From: Absidia repens
Taxonomy: Eukaryota; Mucoromycota; Mucoromycetes; Mucorales; Cunninghamellaceae
Length of the DNA stretch: 64,000 bases
Assembly: GCA_002105175.1 (NCBI GenBank)
Contig: MCGE01000008.1
Location: 1,054,001 to 1,118,000 of the forward strand
Reading direction: 5' to 3'
Part shown: positions 21,167 through 32,701 of the stretch, one piece after another
Layout: every line of letters starts with the position of its first letter
Numbering within the stretch: the first letter of the stretch is position 1
Made by a program: the position numbers and the translations under genes
The notes under the pieces: generated by a model
Database searches by the model: none
The model's input: only the letters and a program-made list of their open reading frames with translations
Told to the model about the DNA's origin: nothing

Positions 21167-24100
21167 ATGCGATCTCTATTATTGCGATTTTCCTTCATCA
21201 CCCTCATCAGTTTGCTGTCCACTTCAAGTGTTATAGGCTCATTGTACATACGCGAACCTCATTCAAGATTATACTACACTCTTTATATACCAAATGGCAA
21301 TTCGGATGCCGCTAAATCGGTAGCTCATCAACTGGATGCTCGATACGAAGGCCCTATTGGCGAATTACACCAATATCACGAAATCAGTACTCCCAAACCT
21401 CCTCTACTTCGCCGATCCTTAGACGAACAGTACAATCAGCAACTTGATGAATACAGCGACACACATGGCGACATTATCAAGCGATTTGAATCCCTTAAAC
21501 AAGGTCAACAGCAACCATTCGTAAGGCGGGACAACAGCAACAACGTGGCATATCATTTGATATCGCAGGTCGACTCCTTAAAACCTCAAATCAAAAAACG
21601 GCGCTTAGTCAAGCGCGCGCCATCATCACAGTATTACACTAAGAAGGGGAAACGACAAGAACCAGGTGAATATAGTGACATGGATGATACTACCGGCAGC
21701 TCGGACGAAAACGATACCAACGACAGCGTCAACGATGGCGAGCAAGATGGTGTCGATGATCCTGTTATTGAAAATGCCCCCCAAGAACACTCTCTCGACG
21801 TTATATCCAGCCAGGCCTTTCTCAACCTACCCGATGGTTTCCAAAGCTTGAAACAAACGCTCGCTATTGAAGATCCAGGTTTCGACCAACAATGGCATCT
21901 GGTAACTTTTTTTTTTTCAAGAGAATGACTAGAGTATATGCTTTTTTGAATAGAGAGAACTTATATGATTCTGTTTTTTATATAGGTCAATCAAGTACAA
22001 CGTGGTCATGATGTGAATATTACCGGAGTCTGGAGCCAAGGTACTATATATAAAGAAAAATGAGGTTCTGTGCTTTATGACGTGATTGAATCCACCCAAT
22101 TCTAATTTAATTCATGATTACAATAGGGATTACTGGGAAAAATATTGTTGTTGCTATTTTGGATGATGGGCTCGATATGGACAATGACGATCTGAAAGAC
22201 AATTTTGTAAATCTAGCCCCTGTTTTTTTTTGAAAATGTTATTCGATCGTACTGATATTCCTTTTTTCTTTATTTATTAGTTTGCAGATGGCTCTTATGA
22301 CTTCAATGATCATACAGATTTACCGAAACCAAGACTTTCTGATGATACTCATGGTACTCGGTGTGCTGGTGAAATTGCTGCTGTCAAAAATGGTGTATGC
22401 GGCGTAGGAATGGCCTATGATGCAAAAGTAGCAGGTAACCCCTCTTTTTTTCTATTACATTCATTTGAACAACGTTTGTCTCATCCTTTTTTGCTTATTT
22501 ACATTTTATAGGCATTCGCATTCTTTCGGCTGAGATCACAGATGAAGATGAAGCCCGGGCATTGAACTACAAATATCAAGAAAACCATATATACTCATGC
22601 TCATGGGGTCCTCCTGATTATGGTGAAGTGGCAGAGGCGCCTCAGGGAATTGTACTGGATGCTATCAAAAACGGAATCAACAATGGTCGAAATGGAACTG
22701 GGACTATCTACGTATTTGCTTCGGGGAATGGTGGTGGCAATGATGACAACTGCAACTTTGATGGGTATACAAACAGCATTTACACTATTACAGTGGGGGC
22801 TATCGATCGCATGGGCAATCATCCTTATTATTCTGAAAGATGTTCGGCACAGTTAGTGGTAACTTACTCTAGTGGAAGTGGTGGCAATATTGTAAGTTGA
22901 ATTAAGGAACCAATGGGTGGCTGAATATGAAAACAATCATATTAATCACTTTTCTTTTCTTTTTATAAATCAATCAAGTATACGACGGATATTGGACAGA
23001 ATCAATGTACGGATCGACATGGCGGAACATCAGCAGCAGCGCCATTGGCAGCGGGTGTCTTTGCCTTGGTGTTATCAATACGACCGGATTTGACCTGGCG
23101 GGACATGCAGTACTTGTGTGTGCAAACCGCAGTGCCCCTCTCGTTGGAAGATACCGATTGGACCCTACTACCCTCGGGACGGATGTATAATCACAAATTT
23201 GGATATGGAAAGCTGGACGCCTATGCCATTGTCGAAGCAGCCAAAACATTTGAAAAAGTAGGCCCGCAGACATACCTCCAGGTCTCATCCCCAGAAAACA
23301 AACGCACCATACCTGATCGCACATTGGAATTCAACGACTTGACGGATACGATTTCGGTTACACAGGATATGGTGGACGCCGCTGGACTGGCACGCTTGGA
23401 ACATATCACGGTGATGGTTTACATTGAACATGATCGACGTGGTGATTTGGAGGTCTTGTTGGAAAGTCCGCAGAATATTTCTAGTCAATTGGGTGCACCT
23501 AGGAAATATGACGTTAGCGCTGAGGGACTGATCAATTGGACATTTATGACAGTAAAGCATTGGTAAGAAGTAGTATTGGGGATAAATGGTTAAAAGCGGC
23601 GTAGCGATTGAATGAAGGCGACTTATCCCTTTTTTTATTTTTATACTTTTTTAGGGATGAGGATCCAGTGGGTGACTGGACACTTCGTGTTATCGACTGG
23701 AAACGCTCGCAATTTACTGGAAGCTTCACTAATTGGACAATTACTCTATGGGGCGAAGTGATGGAGGAAATGGAAGGAGACATCATCCATATACCAACAA
23801 CAGAGACAATATCGTCACATCAAACGCCGGACTGGGACAGCATTATTCTTGACGCATCCATTTCTCAAGGAACAACTCCACCAATATCATCAATATCACA
23901 AATGCCTTCAACAACTGACGAGCCTTTTATTGAACATTCGGCAGCAGTAACAATAACAGCATCATCATCATCATCGCCATCATCAACCGTTACGTCCATT
24001 CAGGAATCCACTTCTACAATATCCACTAGTACCACTATCACTACTACTGCGCAGGAAGATCAGGATAGCATCGACCAAGAACCTGATTACAGAGGACTTG

Positions 24101-24552
24101 TGAATGAACAGACCGACTCGGAACCATCAGAATGGCCCAAAAAAGAGAACATATCTTCCTCAGGTTATTACTTTTTTGTCCTTACGGTTGGCATTGTGGC
24201 AGCAGGATTATCGTGGATTTTACGTCGACGCATCAGGGGACCTGGAAGTGCCAAGGATATCACTGCTTATACGAATTTGTCGCAACACCAACGCAATCAG
24301 CATGAATCGGCCTATGTGTACGAATTCGATCATCTCAATCAAGGTCGCCGATTACAGCAACACTTATCCGAAGATGAAGAGGAAGGTGGTGGGCATGAGT
24401 CCAAACCTATGGACAACAGTGGCAACAAAACCAACAAGGACGGCGCTCGTCCGTGTGTGGCACCAATGATAGACAGCATGAATTCTGGTCGACAGTCCAA
24501 TCATCCTATGGTCAAGAGACAATCACCGCCAAATTATGGAAAAGGAAAATAG
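21167..24552 (+). CDS. KEX2: Kexin-type subtilisin proprotein convertase
   Basis: Type I late-Golgi endoprotease cutting after Lys-Arg/Arg-Arg. Seven exons (21167-21901, 21986-22040, 22127-22206, 22281-22434, 22512-22891, 22979-23562, 23655-24552) give 961 aa. The order is: signal peptide (1-~24), prodomain with a likely autocleavage after KR150 (RRLVKR) and another dibasic site ~12 residues on, S8 catalytic domain, P domain ending TNWTITLWGE, Ser/Thr-rich stalk, membrane helix (YYFFVLTVGIVAAGLSWIL) and a ~110-aa cytosolic tail. Catalytic residues: Asp276 (AILDDGLD), His314 (DDTHGTRCAG), Asn414 (ASGNGGG), Ser486 (HGGTSAAAP). All are intact. The prodomain end carries an unusually long acidic insert (DDTTGSSDEND and on). 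A poly(A) signal is at 24637-24642. Confidence 0.96.
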
Positions 24553-24955
24553 ATAGATAGATAGTACTAGAATTATTGGCTATTTGCGCTTTAGTTAGTT
24601 TGATGTTGTTGTTGTCGTTTTTTGCTCAAAATATCCAATAAAAATCATCTTTTGTTTATGTTACATATGTCCTTTTTATTTTGTCCCATGCTGTTGAATA
24701 TTTGTCGTTTATTATATAGTGCAGGCCAACAAGATCGTAAAATAAACTCCAGTTGTTACAATTATCGATAGTTAACTTCAAACACATTTTCACACATGCA
24801 AAGAAAATATATACGGAGAGGGTGTCAAAGGGGAACAGTTGTTGATGTGTGGTTTTAATAAATTTAGAATCCCCAACGGTTTTGTACTGTAATAAGCTCT
24901 ACTGACTTCAGTTGAGCTTCATTTTTTCTATTATTATACTATATACAAAAAAAAA

Positions 24956-25600
24956 TGATTCAAATCCCGCCCACGTGAATATTTATTTACTTCTCGTTCT
25001 ATTTTCTCCCTTTCTTTCTTCTCATTTACTTTTTCTCATTCTTTTTTTTTCTCCTCCATTCAGCTTGTTTTAGGCTATCGCCAATTTAGATTAGTATCAG
25101 GACTAGTTTAGAAGGGTTTTCAGCTCAGGGATTCCAAGATGCATGGGGAAGCCCTTTCATTTTGGATCTAGGATTTGGGACCACCATTAGTTGGATTTTT
25201 TAGATCCTTCATTAGCTTAGTTTAGTATTAGGTTATCTATATTTGTATCTATATCTGAATAAAATACGTCGCTTTTTACCTGCTTTAAAAGAAAAATGTC
25301 CCATAAATCTCCATGTCTTGTGCAGTAGATCTCTTGTTTACAACATCGCCTTTTCTTGATCAGTGTTGGCCGTTTGTTTTACTTCAATAACAAAGGTGCC
25401 CTCATTAGTTTTTCTCTGCCTTGTACATTCCACAATTGCACCTTTATATTAGTGTTAACCATTCTTCAGATATCCTAATAGACTTACTCATGACCCCATT
25501 CACCTCCCAGTTGCTGACCTTTGCAGGCTATGTTTATGCTTCAATAATATATATATCCTCTTTTTAACTACCAACTTTTAGTACTCTACCCATCGAATAG
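24956..25600 (+). repeat. Dispersed repeat family, copy B (most complete plus-strand copy)
   Basis: Starts GATTCAAATCCCGCCCACGTG, then a C/T-rich stretch. The core at ~25,095-25,200 contains GATGCATGGGGAAGCCC and TTTCATTTTGGATCTAGG. Three AATAA-containing modules follow at ~25,256, ~25,385 and ~25,541 (GAATAAAATACGTC, CTTCAATAACAAAGG, CTTCAATAATATATATCC), spaced roughly 130-160 bp. The copy ends near the AT microsatellite at 25,623. No coding capacity. Compared by eye with copies A, C and D. Confidence 0.78.
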
Positions 25601-25620
25601 TGAACAGTATATATAGATAT

Positions 25621-25622
<2 letters not shown>

Positions 25623-25661
<39 letters not shown>
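25623..25661. repeat. (AT)n microsatellite
   Basis: About 19 uninterrupted AT units immediately after repeat copy B, preceded by short GATA/TATA variants. Confidence 0.95.
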
Positions 25662-25664
<3 letters not shown>

Positions 25665-26526
25665 GATAAGATATAAATCTAATATTAAGCAATACACGAC
25701 GATGACTTAGATAACAATTGGAGGAGAATTTCTAAACAATAAGGTTCACTTCGTCAGTTGGTATTCCTCCCGATTACGCCTCAATGTGCCTCCAACATCA
25801 ATCGCGAAAACATCTGATAGTCAACCGCGGAGTATTAGGAATAAGAATATTGCTCGGCAAATATATGTCAATATGTATATTTTTTTAAATTGTTTGACAA
25901 TCAATGGGATACAAATTAGGCAGACGCTTCCAGATTCTTATACCAAGATTTTGTAGAACAAAGATTCATTGTTTTATATTAAGAGTCTACCATTTTTGGA
26001 AAATTACCCTCTCTCATTTCAAGTTAACGGCGCACCAACCAAATTTTCCAAACACCGATTAACTTTGAATGCCTATTGCACGCTGTATTCTAAAATGCAG
26101 ACCTTCAATTAACGTTTTTAAGCATCCTGTAATTGATTATTGCGGTATGTTTTTTTATTATTGATGTCCTTATCAACGCAACAACGTTATGAGGCTTCAA
26201 AGGTGAATTAAAATATTGACGGGGGAAGCTATGTTTGGTGCAGTTCAGAATGGCCTTTTCTTATCTCTAGATTCTGTAATGACAACGATGTTTATAATAC
26301 ATATCTGTGCATCAGATATCATATTGTGATGCAAATTGACAAGATTCTTTCACAACCAAAAAAAAGAAAGGTACTCCACTTCACCAATTCCTACGGAACA
26401 GCTGCTGCAGGTCAAGTTGTTATCTTTTATATTACCATACTCTACTCGCCAACGTAAATACTAAGGATTCAGACTAATTTTAAAAAGACGACGCATGCAT
26501 GGCACAGCACATTCAGGTGTACTTTG

Positions 26527-26565
<39 letters not shown>

Positions 26566-27661
26566 TAAACTTTATTCAAGATTGCTTCACATACTACAGA
26601 AACTATAAATTCCGTCAAAATCAATAAAAAATATTGTGTCCATCATATTATAACAAAATAAATATTTCAAACAGGCCCACGTTTAATCTGAGTTGGCTGT
26701 CAATTCCATGAGTCTGACACAGTGATAATCAGACAGAAGTCAAAGGAGAATTGTTGAGGTTACATTGATTGCACGTATTTTCTCTACCAGATGTCTGGTT
26801 TCTTTGTCACACTTGCACTAGCTGCCATTGTATACCATTGAAGAGAGTTCATTGTGACCTATTGCCGGTGATATATAAGAAAATGGAGAAGAGTAAAAAA
26901 AAGAAAAAATAGTATGAGAAAAAAGAAGTTTTTCCCAATTTCAACCGCTTTGTGCAGTACCAGTATTTTTTTGCACTTACGTAATCTATATTGAAAGAGC
27001 ATATCACGCATTATCGTCTCTTCCCGGAAGAAAAAGATATAGATAAAGAAGGAGGGAATGGCGGCGGTGTTTGAATTTGCACGGAACGTCTTCGCATCCG
27101 GCGTCTCTGTACAACTACCTGGATCAACAATGATCTCTCGGAATATACAGCATACCGATTGATGCTATCGCTCCTTTTTATTTTCTTATTATCATTAGAA
27201 CCATCGAATAATATTAATATATGGCTCACATGCTCTGATTTATAAATAATATGTAGGATGAGCTTTTCTTGTCCTTGCCCCATCAACTCTATGATAAGCC
27301 AAAGTAAAAGGTTCGCCCCACTCTCATCTTTTGATTTGACGACGGGTTAAACGATATTGCCAAGTAGGAATGAAAGAAATAATGGAAAGGTACAAACTTC
27401 CACTATCGTGTGCCGATAATTACAAAGATAGTCTTTGTCATCCAATTTGCCACTTTTTATTGTTGTTTTGGATTTTCGATCTGTCTGTTTCATTCAATTA
27501 TTTTTACCAAGGCCAGTTTTTAATCTCCTCTCTTGGCTTTAACACTTTCACATGTTAGCCAAAAAAAAAAAAAAAAAAAAGGTGATATAAGAACACCGCA
27601 CGTCCCAATTTCCCTTTTTTTTTTCTCTTGTCTTTTTTTTATTTTCCACAAACTCAATACA
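25662..27661. other. Gene-poor 2-kb stretch
   Basis: AT-rich sequence with no supported gene on either strand. It contains a 35-nt A-run (26,529-26,563), a 20-nt A-run (27,560-27,579) and the pyrimidine-rich promoter of the perilipin gene (27,600-27,650). Nothing else is recognised. Confidence 0.5.
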
Positions 27662-28877
27662 ATGACTCAACAAGCACCAACATCAACTGAAGGTAAATAA
27701 TAGCAAGCGAAATATATGTAAATGAATTCATGGCTCACATCATTGCTTTTGTATAGTCACTTCTTTTTGGACTCGGGTCTCATCTTTACCTCTTGTTCAA
27801 GACGGACTTGGCAAAGTACAACATTATGCAAACCAAACGTCTCTCAGCCGATATGCTCTTCAACAAGCTGAAACCACCTTCTCCAAAGCCAATGAATTTG
27901 CTACCCCTTATACCGAACAATACATCAAGAAAGCTGATGCTCTAGGATGCCGCTCGCTCGACATTCTTGAACAACGTTTCCCTGCGGTGACCCAACCTAC
28001 TGGTGAACTGGTACAAGCTGTCCGACAATCCCCTCAACAACTGGTATCTTCGGTCTCAATTCCTGTCAACAAACATATGCTCACTGCTGCTGGAAGTATT
28101 GAAAACTTGGTGGATAAGTGGCTTCCCCCTGCCGCTAACGATGATAGTCAAGAACTACAACAAATGAACGGTACAGGATCACAAGAGCAACAACAACAAC
28201 AACAACGGGATGTCAAGAAGGAAGACGAACAAGTGGCGATTGCCCGGTTTTACCATCTGGCCAACAACATCAAAGATCGACTTCAGCAACGTGTCCATCA
28301 AAGAATTGAACATATCCCTCGCAGCAAAGCGGACGTCGCCCGACTTGCTGAAACCAACCGGTTATTACAAGATACCGTGGCTCATGTCCAAACCATCAAT
28401 ACACAATTACATGGCTGGGTAGCTCACTCGCGCAACGTGGCTGAATCTGGTGTCAAGAATATCAAGGGAGGATACGAAGCAACACAAGCCGCAACACAAC
28501 AACGCATCCATGAATTGACTGTCGAACTTTTCAACCGTTTGGACTTGGCCTCTGAATTTTTGAAGGAACGATCCACCAAGTTGCCTGATTTCGTACAAGT
28601 CCACTTGGAACCCTTAGCTGATTTTGCTGGTCATGAATACAATATCATTCGCACCGAAGTGCTGAAAGAAGACACTGCTCCTCTGCAAAAGGCCACCAAC
28701 ATCTTACGATTGTCCCATGATTATATTGTGCCGCTGCTTCAAACATCCGTGGGTGGTATTCAAGAACAACTCCATCATTACTCTGTTTATGCCCAGTCTT
28801 CCCTCAAAGGATTTAAGATGACCAATGGTGCTGCTCCTGCTGCTACTGAACCTGCTGCTGCTACGGTCAAGGCTTAG
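27662..28877 (+). CDS. Perilipin-family lipid droplet protein
   Basis: Coats lipid droplets and limits lipase access. Two exons (27662-27692, 27757-28877) give 383 aa. Residues ~11-90 look like the PAT region of perilipins, with RVSSLPLVQDGLG followed by tyrosine-rich helix and the ADALGCRSLDILEQRFPAV block, typical of both fungal (MPL1/Pln1) and animal perilipins. The remainder is amphipathic helix: one polyQ insert (~174-181), and an Ala/Pro-rich end. No membrane helix, as expected for droplet-surface binding. The short first exon encodes only MTQQAPTSTE. The next gene downstream on the same strand is a lipid-droplet-type lipase. A poly(A) signal is at 29108-29113. Confidence 0.9.
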
Positions 28878-29040
28878 TTATTTTTTATTTTTTATTTTTT
28901 CAGTCTCATATCATATAGTTATCATTTTTCCACTACCCCACCTATCCCACACACACATCCTTATCTACTTCATTATTTTTTATACTGCATTACTAAAAGA
29001 AACCCCTGTTTTATATTCTCTTATCATTACGCATATCATA

Positions 29041-29043
<3 letters not shown>

Positions 29044-29074
<31 letters not shown>
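29044..29074. repeat. 31-nt poly-T tract in the perilipin 3' UTR
   Basis: Uninterrupted T-run between the perilipin stop codon and its AATAAA signal. Comparable runs of 26-35 nt occur at 5483, 5747, 26529, 39543, 40138, 51136 and 60525. Confidence 0.95.
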
Positions 29075-29078
<4 letters not shown>

Positions 29079-29655
29079 TTCAACCAATACTCTATTCTCT
29101 ATTACCAAATAAAGATGTTATCGATTTTTTATCTTCTTTTTATGCAATGTGTTTTATTTATTATGGAAAATAAAATCAGGATAATCAACAAAAGGACGAT
29201 TGTTATGTAGACGGGCATTTTTGGGCATGTTTTGGACCTAATCAGATTTATTGGGTGTAAAACTTGGGACGGAATTCTCCATATTTGGGATCTTGGGGAG
29301 GGGATGCGCTCTTTTTTAAAAGGGAACGAATCGCATAGGATTTGAAAAAATAGATACTGCAGTGTGTGGAAACTCTGACCAAGGGAATTAGAACGTGGAA
29401 GATCTTTTTTCTTTTCTGTAATATATATTTATATATATTGTAGTCTCAGGCCACAAACACAAACAGAAAAAAAAAGTTGGGCCTATTTTGGTGACACACA
29501 GAATCCTCTCCATCATGTGAATCAGGGCTAATTTAGAAAAGGCAGGGGTTTTGGACGGACAACATCAAAAGATTGGGTATTTGGTGGGAAGATCAGGCTA
29601 AAAATGAAGATTGTCAATAAAAAATAACAATAATCTGGGCTTTATCTGCCTGAGA

Positions 29656-29679
29656 ACAGGTCAGAAAAATCCGACCTGT
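29656..29679. promoter_or_regulatory. Inverted repeat ACAGGTC/GACCTGT upstream of the lipase gene
   Basis: Two 7-bp arms are separated by 10 bp, with a third related half-site (GCGACCTGG) ending about 16 bp later. It lies ~145 bp before the lipase start codon, where an activator could bind. Function is inferred from position only. Confidence 0.35.
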
Positions 29680-29818
29680 ACAAAAGCGCGACCTGGCTTC
29701 CCATCAATGCTGGAACGAAATAATTTTCAATCTCCTCTTTATCTTTTTTTTTTTTTTCTTTTCTCCTTTTAATCTTCTCCCTTTCTTCCCTTTCTTTTCT
29801 CATCCGTCCAACACCAAT

Positions 29819-31886
29819 ATGTATCTTTCTATACCCATTATTGATAGACTGTCCTTCCGCGATTCACAAAAGTAAGTTGATTGAAATATACAAATATTTG
29901 AATGGAGGACCTCTTGACTAACTGGCCGTAACTTTTTTTCTCTTTGTTTGTTTCACGTGTGCTTGTTTCAAAAGTATCGTCTTCACCGTCGTCTTCTTTG
30001 TTTTTGAAGGTTTTATACGTATTATCGTTAGTATTTTACCTCAGTTTGTGATTGATCTCATTGACTCGTTTATTTCAACGTAAGTGTGCAAGACAAAGAA
30101 TCGCAATATGTCACTGGTATTCATTCATTCTCGTCTGCGTTTTCTTTTACTGTAGGTACTTTCCCTGGTTATCAAAACTGGATAAGAAGCCGCATGTCTC
30201 CTCCCTTGAAAAGGCAGAAACATTTGAAAAAATGGTTAATTTTTGGTAAGATCATATGTACACAAGGTGAAAAAGGACAACACTTATCTCACCCATTCTT
30301 CCTTTTTACTTGGAAAGGAATCACTATAACTATGAACAGCACTTGATTCGGACAAAAGACGATTACTTACTATGTGCACACCGGGTTCCTTCTGTCAAAA
30401 CTCAAGGTCGTCAACCTCCTGCCGACATCTATTGTAAACCCATCATCAATGAAAATGGTATGGATATCCTTGACTGTCTTGATCGATTTGCCCCAAGATA
30501 TGATGAAGACAATGACAATGAAAATAATGATGATGATGACAGTGCTACAAGTGGCGATAATGGCAGCAGTGGTGGTGGGAAACCTGTCGTCTTGCTTTAT
30601 CATGGGTTTTTGATGTCATCTGAAATATGGGCCTGCAATACAAGCGAATATCGAAATCTTCCTTTATTACTGGCAAGCCTTGGTTATGATGTCTGGCTAG
30701 GAAACGCACGAGGGAACAAATACAGTCAAGCGCATCAGAAACTCAGTGCAAATGATACCCAATTTTGGAACTTTTCTTTGAATGAGCTAGCTATGTATGA
30801 TTTACCAGATACCATTGATGTAAGTCAAATCGGAATACTGAAGACAAAGGAGGAAGGGGACAGGAGCGGTACAAAACAAAGGAGTACTGATATTATTGTG
30901 TTTATAATTTAAAAAAATAATAGTATATACTTGAAACTACTGGCCGCAAGAATTTGACCTATATTGGATTCTCTCAAGGTACAGCACTCGGATTCTCTTC
31001 ACTCTCTGTCAATAGGGATCTCAACAAAAAGGTCAACCTGTTCATCGCCCTCGCACCTGCAACAACACCTATTGGACTTCATCATCCTCTAATTGATTCT
31101 TTTGTCAAAGCTGCTCCATCGGTGATCTATCTAATCTTTGGTCGAAAAATGCCTCTGAAACTGACTATGTTTTGGCAGCGTATGGTCAGTCCTCCCTTGT
31201 TTGTCCAAATCATCGATGCGTGTGTCCGATTTTTATTTGGGTGGACGGGCAAGAATATTAGCTCTGAACAGAAATTAGTTAGCTACCAGCATTTATATAG
31301 CCCAACAAGTGTTAAAACTTTGGTGGTAAGTACAGGACAGCATAGTACGGCGGAAAAAAAAAAAAAAGTGGGCAAGAGTTTTTAAGCTGATAATTGATTT
31401 ATTTATTTTTGGTGGGACCCTGGGGGGTATTTCTTATTTTAGCACTGGTTTCAAATCATACGCACCGGCCAATTCCAGATGTTTGACGAAATGCATAGTC
31501 GATTGCCTTTTAAACGACCTTCCAGCGTGACTGACCATATTGCACCCAAATTCCCGACCAAACAAATCAAAACACCCATGGCTTTGCTCTATGGCGGATC
31601 GGATTCACTCGTCAACTTTGAAGTCCTATCAGCTGATTTGCCAAGACCTTTGGCCTACATCAAGCGAATCGACACATGGGAACATCTGGACTTTATCTGG
31701 GCAAAGGGGATTGAGAACATTGTCTTCCCAGACATTCTTCATTTGCTGGATCACTTCAACCCGACATCGACACGGATTCAGCAAGGTGACTCCAAGAAGA
31801 AGAAGGAATGGACTATGCGGAATCATCAACAATATCAGCATTATAGCAAGCAACATGAAGCAAGTTCTGATACCCCATCCTCTTAG
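29819..31886 (+). CDS. Acid-lipase family alpha/beta hydrolase (steryl ester/TAG lipase, Tgl1/Yeh-like)
   Basis: Six exons (29819-29871, 29975-30079, 30156-30245, 30318-30819, 30924-31325, 31443-31886) give 531 aa. An N-terminal hydrophobic segment (~18-45, with VFTVVFFVFEGFIRIIV) would anchor it to the ER or lipid droplet, as in yeast Tgl1/Yeh1/Yeh2. The family N-terminal block (HLIRTKDDYLLCAHRVP) precedes the oxyanion motif LLYHGFLMSS and the VWLGNARGNKYS block. The catalytic triad appears intact: Ser267 in GFSQG, Asp438 in YGGSDSLV, His465 in WEHLDF. A ~25-residue Asp/Asn/Gly-rich insert lies just before the oxyanion strand, unusual for the family. It follows the perilipin gene on the same strand. 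Substrate (sterol ester or triacylglycerol) cannot be decided from sequence. A poly(A) signal is at 32038-32043. Confidence 0.92.
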
Positions 31887-32701
31887 ACTAGGCTAATAAT
31901 CGGACCTGGTGTGGGCCTATCCTTTGGTTTTAGCTTAGTTTTATTTTTTATTTTTTTATAGTCAGCCTCTTGAAATTAGTTGCTATGTAGTTTTTTATAT
32001 CGTTATTTCTCGGTCATTGAAATATCAATTGACTCAAAATAAAGAATATATATCTATATATACGTCATTGTTATCATTTTGAAAATATCAACACACATTT
32101 GCAAAATTTAAGTATATTAGCTTTGGGGATGACATACTACTGTAGATATATCACTTCATACATTATGTTATGCCCCTGTTTTTGAATGAAGGGATGTGGA
32201 TGGAGTACAGGAGGTATAGCATTACTGCCAGTTGAGTCTTTGTAAGGATTCATTCAGGTACGACCCTTTCATATGTATATTTTTTGTGACACAAAAGCGC
32301 TCTTATATTCGCGGATAGACTTGTAGTTTAGTGTAGCTTCACATTGGACAAAACGAAAAGACGACAAGTTTTCTGTGGCTATGGTAAACGGTTTCCGCTC
32401 TTCGAGGTACTGCTACATAATTCTTTTCGTAGCGCATTATTGGCAGATCTGTGTATAGTAAAAGATATTGCGGGGTACCAAGGTCGACCTGGATTTTTTT
32501 TTTTTAGCAACTCACCTCCGGTTATTAGAGCCTGGATCGCCCTGAAGGCTCATATCAAATAGGCACCTGCTAAATGCGGAGATTGAATATCACCAAGTAC
32601 CTGCTCTTTTTTTTTTTATCACTTTTATTTTCCAACAACTCTCTCCCTCTTGGCTTTCTCTCTCACTCTCTCTTTTTTATATATACTTTACTTTGGATAC
32701 C
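31887..32701. other. Intergenic, no gene seen
   Basis: Lipase 3' UTR, unique AT-rich sequence and a C/T-rich formin promoter (~32,600-32,690). A short open frame at 32,344-32,562 has no supporting feature. Confidence 0.5.

Noticed and set aside
32344..32562. 72-codon open frame upstream of the formin
   Set aside because: Phe run from a T-tract and no recognisable motif; within probable formin promoter.
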